In this document: one piece after another, positions 60,294 to 64,000 of the stretch | Numbering within the stretch: position 1 is the first letter of the stretch | Layout: each line of letters begins with the position of its first letter | Source of the DNA: Pampus argenteus | Lineage: Eukaryota > Chordata > Actinopteri > Scombriformes > Stromateidae | Direction of reading: 5' to 3' | DNA: 64,000 nucleotides | NCBI GenBank assembly: GCA_036937835.1 | Contig: CM072879.1 | Coordinates: forward strand, 8,302,501-8,366,500 | The notes under the pieces: generated by a model | Told to the model about the DNA's origin: nothing | The model's input: the letters and a program-made list of their open reading frames with translations, nothing else | Database searches by the model: none | Translations under genes and position numbers: made by a program

Positions 60294-62137
60294 ATTGGCA
60301 ACCAATGCAGCTCATTCTGACTTCAAAGTCTTCTCTATTTCCCCCTCCCTTACTATCATCCCCTGCTTCTCTCTTGAATCCTGTTTTTTTTTTCTCCCCA
60401 CAGATCTCTGCATGCATTTTCTTGTTCTCCAGCCTCTCTTCTCTTCTTCTTTTTACTCACTTAACTGAGTCCCCTCCTTCACCCTTTGTCACAATATAAG
60501 CTCTTCCTTGTTTTTTTTTTTTTTCTCCTGCTGCCTCCTAATCACAACACCTCTAGCGTTGCACATATTCATTCGCTATTCTCTCCTTGACTGATCACAG
60601 CAGGCCATCTGTGTCACTGTGGTCCTTTCATTTCCAGCCGCACCTTCCATACAGCATCTGCCATCTATGAGCGCTACACGACACAGCGCTCGCTCGCTCA
60701 CACATTTTATGTCTGTAGTTTACCTCACATAATATCACGCTTTGTACTGCCTTCTCTCTTGTTTTGCACTGTAATGCTTCCCTACTCTCCCCTTGTTCCT
60801 CTCCTCCCTTCCTCCTACCGGTGTGGCACTCCCCCGTGTCTGCTGTTCTGCAGCTACGACGGATTCACGCTATGTCTCTTGCGGGGGATTTTCATTCATT
60901 TACAATGAATAATTCCTGGATTTACTGTACCCTGATCCCACCCGCTTTTGTGATATTGATTTAATGCAGCCAAGCATTCCAAGCATTTAAAAATTCACTT
61001 ACACTGTGCAATGCATTCAATATCGTAACAATCTCTTGGATATTGTCTGCGTGCGTGTGTGTGGTGTACATACGTCAGCTACAGGAGACACATTTACAAT
61101 TATGGAAAAGTGATAACATTGTAAATCCACCGTTTGTTGCTAGTGCAACTGCGAGCTAGTCTGCATAGGAAGATGAGTGTGCGTCGTCGTGTGTCTGTGC
61201 AGATGTCTCAAAGACAAGAATGCATGTATACGCAAAATGAGTTCAAAATTCAGCATCACTGGTGGCACAATTGTGGCAAATAGGAGGTAAGGTTATCGTC
61301 TTATTCCATAAAGCATCTCAATAAGCTCTTTAAAGCAGCCTTGGATCAGACGGTCAATATACTATCATATTATGATGGTTTATGAAGAACATACAAGACA
61401 TAAATACAGCGCTAATCTTCCTCATGTCTGAGCCGCTTGTATTCTGTAGTGACCTCAAACCGTATCTCACCTGTTGAAGGGGGGCAAGTGCTGCTAAGGT
61501 CATCGTGTGGCGCAGAATTAGAAATGTATGAACTAGACACGTTTAGGATTCACAAAAGAAAGAAGAAACCGGACTCACCTCTCGGCGCATGGCGCAGTGG
61601 ACGGTGATGATGACAAAACCTTGGACAGAGTCAAAGACAGCAAAGAGGACCTGGAGGACACAAGGGACATCTGGTTGTAGTATTGTTTCCGGCATTTGCT
61701 GTACTGCTGTGCAGAAATGAAACTCAGTGTCCATTAGAAAAAAAACATTGACATGGGAATGGACTGTTGAGTCATCCAAATCAAACAATAGGGACCTGTA
61801 GGTTGCCCTATTTATGTTTTGTGGGCAAATGTGGATCTGTGGGCAAAAATCTAATCTTACTTCCCTGGAAAAAGCAGCAATTGTATCATATTTACTTTCC
61901 AAATTGGCTACGGTACACCTTGACATCTTCTGTTTGTATGACTAAACTTTATGATGCCTGACACCACTTCAAAGCTGTTTTTCCATGATCACGGGTGCAT
62001 GCGTGCGAGCATCTGCTAGTGTTGTGAGAGAGATCACCTGGAACAGTGTAGAGCGACGGTCAGTTATGGCCAGCACTGCTGACATCCAGGTTAGTGCTAA
62101 CAGAGGAAGAACCACACAGGAGCTCCACAGAGAGGCC
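37104..62137 (-). CDS. adgrb2: adgrb2 (BAI2) adhesion GPCR, 3' part: eleven supported exons, TM6 to C-terminus
   Basis: Joining 62137-62038, 61650-61579, 59356-59264, 55647-55608, 53975-53803, 53620-52901, 50554-50519, 48652-48539, 39553-39500 and 37280-37104 with matching phases gives an open 525-residue C-terminal fragment (the predicted exons at 57787-58053 and 55164-55178 are optional additions). Landmarks seen are LWSSCVVLPLLALTW (TM6), LFAVFDSVQGF (TM7), [63 protein letters not shown] and terminal QTEV. The [10 protein letters not shown] and REKRWS stretches match what I remember of ADGRB2 better than ADGRB1 or ADGRB3. The family is synaptic plasma-membrane adhesion GPCRs whose tails bind ELMO/DOCK Rac activators and PDZ scaffolds. 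The N-terminal exons, including GAIN and TSP domains, are outside the window. Fish ohnologue status (a or b) cannot be judged. Confidence 0.95.
37281..39499 (-). other. last adgrb2 intron with candidate conserved block
   Basis: This 2.2-kb intron has a CA repeat at 39055-39082. A complex stretch around 38400-38600, including GCATTATGCATCAGATAAGG and a GTTATCTCACAGAGATAA palindrome-like motif, looks more like a regulatory element than random intron, but this is an impression only. Confidence 0.6.
39055..39082. repeat. (AC)14 microsatellite
   Basis: A perfect AC repeat within the last adgrb2 intron, about 420 bp from the 54-nt exon. Confidence 0.95.
39500..39553 (-). CDS. adgrb2: adgrb2 54-nt exon [12 protein letters not shown]
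   Basis: This 18-codon phase 0-0 exon, [18 protein letters not shown], matches mammalian BAI2 REKRWSVSSGGAAE. The acceptor is TCAACACAG and the donor is AGT before GTAAGT. It is separated by about 9 kb from the previous exon and 2.2 kb from the last. Because it is in frame, its inclusion may be optional, as joining STFK directly to DKSTQEEQ also keeps frame. The basic RxxS site (KRWS) is a candidate kinase target (inference). Confidence 0.92.
39797..39839. repeat. (AC)21 microsatellite
   Basis: The longest CA-type repeat in the window, intronic in adgrb2, about 245 bp upstream (minus strand) of the 54-nt exon acceptor. Confidence 0.95.
40409..40432. repeat. (GT)12 microsatellite
   Basis: A perfect GT repeat in the 9-kb adgrb2 intron. 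Confidence 0.95.
44373..44398. repeat. (GT)13 microsatellite
   Basis: A perfect GT repeat preceded by CTCTCTCTC, in the 9-kb adgrb2 intron. Confidence 0.95.
48539..48652 (-). CDS. adgrb2: adgrb2 exon: RKR helix, ELMO-binding segment
   Basis: This 114-nt phase 0-0 exon has 38 codons beginning [17 protein letters not shown] and ending [25 protein letters not shown] is identical to the mammalian BAI2 stretch I remember, after which fish has HSSKFHTIDRYSRD versus mammalian QKFHTFDRYRSQ. In BAI1 an RKR motif in this helix is required for ELMO1 binding and Rac activation, and it is intact here (TRKRH). The acceptor follows a strong T/C tract (TTTCCCTTCCAG) and the donor is AAG before GTAAGA. Confidence 0.96.
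48653..50518 (-). other. adgrb2 intron, nothing recognised
   Basis: This 1.9-kb intron has A runs (for example 49904-49920) and low-complexity AT sequence. No exon, RNA gene or element is recognised. Confidence 0.75.
50519..50554 (-). CDS. adgrb2: adgrb2 36-nt exon RKRVRYSELDFE
   Basis: This 12-codon phase 0-0 exon, RKRVRYSELDFE, sits between a CTCTTCCAG acceptor and a GTAAGATG donor. It corresponds to mammalian RKKLRYSDLDFE. Together with the next exon it forms the segment that, in BAI1/BAI3, contacts ELMO proteins. Skipping would keep frame but remove half of that segment. Confidence 0.95.
50555..52900 (-). other. adgrb2 intron with CA/GT-rich patches
   Basis: This 2.3-kb intron holds a T run (51850-51871), GT/TATG repeats (52041-52068) and an imperfect CACACGCACGCATG array (about 52191-52250). 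Open frames near 50813-51322 lack homology or splice support. Confidence 0.75.
52901..53620 (-). CDS. adgrb2: adgrb2 large tail exon (disordered; Gly-Ser, Pro- and His-rich)
   Basis: This 720-nt phase 0-0 exon has 240 codons. In order it contains VPNIGGLNELSETPLKKEV, a Gln-rich run, APIYLCTESGLG, a Gly/Ser linker, [18 protein letters not shown], the proline-rich VEDPPFPPPPSP, a His-rich block (MPHGHSHMM ... HSHGGHMHSHGHS), QRPSVRQILTGG, RTRTLPRN and final AGSLE. [9 protein letters not shown] and the RTxPR...GSLE end are BAI2 landmarks. The acceptor is CCACAAG, a less favoured AAG. The donor is GAG before GTGGGTAAG; the phase of the next exon selects GTGGGT rather than the GTAAGA four bases on. 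No folded domain is visible. The Gly/Ser and His expansions have no counterpart in the mammalian sequence I remember. Confidence 0.94.
53803..53975 (-). CDS. adgrb2: adgrb2 exon: [14 protein letters not shown] tail segment
   Basis: This 173-nt exon enters in phase 1 (first two bases complete a Val codon with the previous exon) and leaves in phase 0, with 57 full codons. It begins [20 protein letters not shown], then SLDDEDDPKLAAHQDGG, ending PGNIPPPSLIVQ. It matches mammalian BAI2 [20 protein letters not shown] and a later LPGNI. The acceptor is CCCTCCAG and the donor is CAG before GTACAG. The TLSR/S-rich part is a plausible phosphorylation region. Confidence 0.95.
55164..55178 (-). CDS. adgrb2: predicted 15-nt microexon of adgrb2
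   Basis: This is fifteen nucleotides, AGAGAGGACATCCAT, between a pyrimidine-rich acceptor (CCCTCCACCCTTGCAG) and a perfect GTAAGT donor. It lies in the intron between phase-1 exons. Inclusion keeps frame and replaces the codon V at the junction with ERGHPF, so DLACQT-V-IFKEV becomes DLACQT-ERGHPF-IFKEV. A TGC abuts the acceptor, as in many neuronal SRRM4-dependent microexons (known for that class; its relevance here is inferred). No protein homologue is recalled, so this rests on splice signals and phase alone. Confidence 0.5.
55292..55307. repeat. C16 homopolymer flanked by GT and CA repeats
   Basis: A run of about 16 C on the plus strand is flanked on the left by (GT)5 and on the right by (CA)n. 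It is intronic in adgrb2, about 115 nt upstream of the predicted microexon on the minus strand. G-run and i-motif structures are conceivable. The exact length may be a sequencing artefact. Confidence 0.85.
55608..55647 (-). CDS. adgrb2: adgrb2 short exon [13 protein letters not shown]
   Basis: This 40-nt exon encodes [13 protein letters not shown] plus one base (phase 0 to phase 1). The acceptor is CTCTCACAG and the donor is ACAG before GTAAGC. It is identical in register to the mammalian segment [13 protein letters not shown], which is strongly conserved across the BAI family. It follows either the 59264 exon directly or the predicted Cys/His-rich exon, and both joins keep frame. Confidence 0.95.
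57211..57687. repeat. foldback (long inverted-repeat) interspersed element
   Basis: The left end, TTAAATTAATGGTTTGACATTT, and the right end, AAAAGAACTATTCCTTTAA, are approximate inverted copies of each other. Internal motifs are also mirrored: GAGAGTAAGATGAGAA on the left against TCTCATCTAACTCTCATC on the right, and AAATAAGAAGCTACCGCCAG against CTCTAGCTACAGCTTTATATTT. I recognise the family from fish genomes, where the motif AGCACCTCTAAAGCTCAC is common. It has no coding capacity and is diverged. It lies about 100 nt on the 3' side of the predicted Cys/His-rich exon. Confidence 0.6.
57787..58053 (-). CDS. adgrb2: predicted in-frame Cys/His-rich cassette exon of adgrb2
   Basis: This 267-nt segment (89 codons, phase 0-0) has an acceptor, CACCATCAG before AAGTGT, and a donor, CCT before GTATGT. 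It sits between two phase-0 boundaries of recognised exons (59264 and 55647). The first half is Cys-rich: KCPNVSYCGQQCGSLRYG begins a stretch with 8 Cys. The second half is His-rich: DHSHAFSHTHEHSPILNN then THNHVHNHVLNH. If the GTATGT donor is not used, the frame reads four more codons to TAG at 57772-57774, giving a shortened tail. I recall no such segment in mammalian ADGRB2. Base composition and open frames fit coding sequence, but no transcript evidence is available, and the other frames are also rather open. It could be constitutive or alternative. Confidence 0.68.
58112..58153. repeat. (TA)n microsatellite, about 42 bp
   Basis: This uninterrupted TA repeat lies in the intron 59-100 nt upstream (on the minus strand) of the acceptor of the predicted Cys/His-rich exon. 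It is likely length-polymorphic and self-complementary. Confidence 0.95.
59264..59356 (-). CDS. adgrb2: adgrb2 exon: proximal cytoplasmic tail
   Basis: This 93-nt phase 0-0 exon has 31 codons: VQDAVRCRMGGCKDDSEN then SPDSCKNGQVQIM. It matches the mammalian BAI2 tail segment VQDVVKCQMGVCR...SPDSCKNGQLQIL closely. The acceptor CCCCTCAG is good. The donor is ATG before GTGAAT, weaker than consensus, which may favour optional use of the next exon. Three cysteines lie close to the membrane and could be palmitoylated (inference). Confidence 0.93.
59779..59806. repeat. (AC)14 microsatellite
   Basis: A perfect AC repeat in the intron between the TM7 exon and the proximal-tail exon. Confidence 0.95.
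60085..60103. repeat. (GT)n short microsatellite
   Basis: About nine GT units, intronic in adgrb2. Confidence 0.9.
60262..60294. repeat. (GT)n microsatellite with one TTT interruption
   Basis: GT repeat interrupted once (GTGTTTGTGT), intronic in adgrb2. Confidence 0.9.
61579..61650 (-). CDS. adgrb2: adgrb2 exon: TM7
   Basis: This 72-nt phase 0-0 exon of 24 codons, VLFAVFDSVQGFVIITVHCA then MRRE, is TM7 plus the first cytoplasmic residues. The acceptor is CCTCCAG and the donor is GAG before GTGAGT. It follows the TM6 exon across a short 387-nt intron. The ending HCAMRRE corresponds to the HCxxRRE juxtamembrane motif of the BAI subfamily. The exon length is a multiple of three, but skipping would remove a transmembrane helix, so it is presumably constitutive. 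Confidence 0.94.
61651..62037 (-). other. adgrb2 intron between TM6 and TM7 exons
   Basis: This 387-nt intron has a GTGATC donor and a CCTCCAG acceptor. Nothing else is recognised in it. Confidence 0.85.
62038..62137 (-). CDS. adgrb2: adgrb2 exon: TM6
   Basis: This 100-nt exon begins after a pyrimidine-rich tract ending in ACAG and ends at CAG before GTGATC. It starts with the third base of a codon, then encodes 33 residues, ASLWSSCVVLPLLALTWM onward to ITDRRSTLFQ. The hydrophobic stretch CVVLPLLALTWMSAVLAI is TM6 of the secretin/adhesion-type seven-helix bundle, and TDRRS lies in the following extracellular loop. It is the first exon of the gene inside the window. The preceding TM4/TM5 exon was looked for in 62138-64000 and not found. 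Confidence 0.93.
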
Positions 62138-64000
62138 CTGTCAGAGAGAGGAAGAGAAGGAGTAGAGGAGAGGGGTAGAGGAGGAAGGGAAAAGGAGAAG
62201 GAGCAAGGGGTTCAGTCTCATACCAGACCAGCCAGCTCTGATAAGTCTCATTATTCCACCTCTCACACACAAACACACACACTCACACATCAGTCATAGG
62301 TTTAGTGATGGGTAATTTGAGGCTGATTGGCACACTGAGGTTTGTATCAGACTTAATATTCAAACTGAGAAGTGGAAGATGATGTGTAATCATGTAGATA
62401 GCTACCAGACTGACAATTGCTCACAATTACATGGTTGATGCACACTAAGTGTCATGCTGGTGGACTGTGAGGCGATCGGCAGAGGCCCAACAGGGAGAGG
62501 GGAGGCAGTTCATTGACAAGTACTGACATGGGGACTTCTGAGGAGCAAGTGTGTGTGTGTGTGTGTGTCTGTCTGTGTGTCTGTAACCAATTTAAAATGT
62601 TCATGCTGTTTGAGCACATATTCATGTTTTTATAGCTGTCAGTCCGGCAGAGAGACAGCTCTGTCTAACTACTCTGAGAAATGTATGCCTGTCCCTTTAG
62701 AGCTGTGTAGCCAAAGGCAATGAATAAAAAAGAGCAACGAGCAATAAAACCAAAGCTCTACTGTCCTCTTGTTGATATGTTAAGTGTCCAGCTGTTTCAA
62801 CCATACACTATGGTTATTGCACATGAGCACAATATCAACCTAAAGTCAGTGTAAAGAGACAACACTCTTATACTCCAAGTGTACCTAAATGTATATAATA
62901 AGTGATTTTAAATTAAAAAAAAAGGTTCTACAAAGTGTTTTGGGAGAAAGACAAACGTGAGGAGCTGTTTACAGTGACAACCATTGCTCTCTCATCACGC
63001 CATCCAATCACGCAACAACACAACTAAGAACAGAGTAGCAGCTCTAAACAGAAACATGAACACAAAGCCACAATGGAAGCTTTGCACAAACATGTTATCC
63101 ACGGGCAGCGTTTAATATGAACAGGATTGTTCGAGACAGTACGACGTGATGAAGGCCTTTCATTCAGAGTCTGGCTGCACTCAACCTGAAACCATGACAA
63201 CAACTCTGTCATTAAGGGAGCAAAAATCCAGTCATTTAAAATGTTTTGAAAAAACTACCAGCAGATAGGAGACAGCACGAGAGAATACTTGAGTGAGTAG
63301 CATATAGCCTTTCTGGAGGAATAGTGCACAGTTTGTTATAAACATTAAACTGTGACGCAGCATATTCCATGTTCGCTGTTTCACCTGCTATACATCTAAC
63401 CCTGTCTGCTCAATCATCTTTTCAATTGGTTTGATGGATACCTAATATGTAACTTTATTTTAAATCCTGAATTAAATATTACTCAAAGCAGCATATATCA
63501 GCGGCTTCACACCCTTGAATTGTTTATGAGGGATCACTGAATACTCGGATCCATAATATTGACTCCAACAGCACTAGATTCTACACTTCAAATCGTGCTA
63601 TACCGTTTTCTATGTTCCGCTAAATGCTCTTCTTAACAACCTTATTTTATAATACTGCGCCTCTGCTACAAAGGTGTAGTCTCTGAGCTGAAGTTGAGAT
63701 GTGATTTCACTTTAGTCATTTCCTCCTGAGCCACAGAGGACATTACACAACGCTTGTCGCAGGCTGCGAAGCACTGTGGTAAATTTACTTTGACACGTAA
63801 AATTGGAATGTTGTTGGCACATAAATGCTTTGTCAGATTTTTCTCATTCCATTATGTAACACAATTTGATAATTAAGGCATTCAACGTGTCCACTAATTT
63901 GAGGAGGCGGAAGAGATGAGAAGTTTACCACCTAAGATAATTTAACGAGAGCCAGAAAGTGAAAACATTTACAGTAACGTGTTTGACAGCAACGGGGTCT
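62138..64000 (-). other. adgrb2 intron upstream of the TM6 exon, open at the window edge
   Basis: No match to the expected TM4/TM5 exon was found in either strand, so this 1.9 kb is taken as part of a larger intron. It holds a GA-rich patch (62140-62205) next to the acceptor and a GT repeat. Confidence 0.7.
62549..62568. repeat. (GT)10 microsatellite
   Basis: Upstream (minus strand) of the TM6 exon. GTCT units follow. Confidence 0.9.

Larger units (their letters stand above)
59357..61578 (-). other. adgrb2 intron, microsatellite-rich
   Basis: This 2.2-kb intron holds three CA/GT repeats (59779-59806, 60085-60103, 60262-60294) and a pyrimidine-rich plus-strand tract (about 60330-60540). No coding sequence was recognised. 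Confidence 0.8.

Noticed and set aside
1..64000. CRISPR arrays, prophage or insertion sequences of bacterial type
   Set aside because: The repeats are microsatellites and eukaryotic transposons. The only gene is a vertebrate multi-exon gene.

Overview
The window looks like a piece of a teleost (most likely percomorph) genome. The evidence is a vertebrate gene split into short exons with GT-AG introns, dense CA/GT and TA microsatellites, decayed LINEs, a hAT-type DNA transposon, and several interspersed repeats that I recognise as typical of percomorph fish. There is no operon-like layout, no rRNA or CRISPR array, and no long uninterrupted gene.

The one gene I can support is the 3' part of adgrb2 (BAI2), an adhesion GPCR, on the minus strand from about 62137 down to the stop codon at 37104. 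Eleven exons chain in compatible phases. They cover TM6 (62038-62137), TM7 (61579-61650), the start of the cytoplasmic tail (59264-59356), a 40-nt exon (55608-55647), tail exons at 53803-53975 and 52901-53620, a 36-nt exon (50519-50554), the exon with the RKR helix (48539-48652), a 54-nt exon (39500-39553), and the last coding exon (37104-37280), which ends in the PDZ ligand QTEV. Together they encode a 525-residue fragment. The GAIN/TSP-containing ectodomain and TM1-TM5 lie beyond position 64000.

Two further in-frame exons are predicted from splice sites and phase. One is an 89-codon Cys/His-rich exon (57787-58053), the most novel-looking element here. The other is a 15-nt microexon (55164-55178). 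I recall no counterpart of either in mammalian ADGRB2. The large tail exon carries a second His-rich cluster. The fish receptor may therefore have a metal-binding or otherwise specialised tail between TM7 and the conserved ELMO-binding and PDZ-binding segments.

Positions 1 to about 34000 lie downstream of adgrb2 and show no gene I can support. They hold microsatellites, purine- or pyrimidine-rich tracts, a LINE ORF1-like pseudogene (about 11510-12060), a 771-bp hAT-type element with a perfect 8-bp target duplication (17740-18510), a LINE endonuclease remnant (about 29290-29715), and older interspersed repeats. The interval 34000-37103 may be the 3' UTR. Within the introns, the notable items are a foldback repeat (57211-57687), a long TA repeat (58112-58153), and a few complex non-coding stretches that could be conserved elements.
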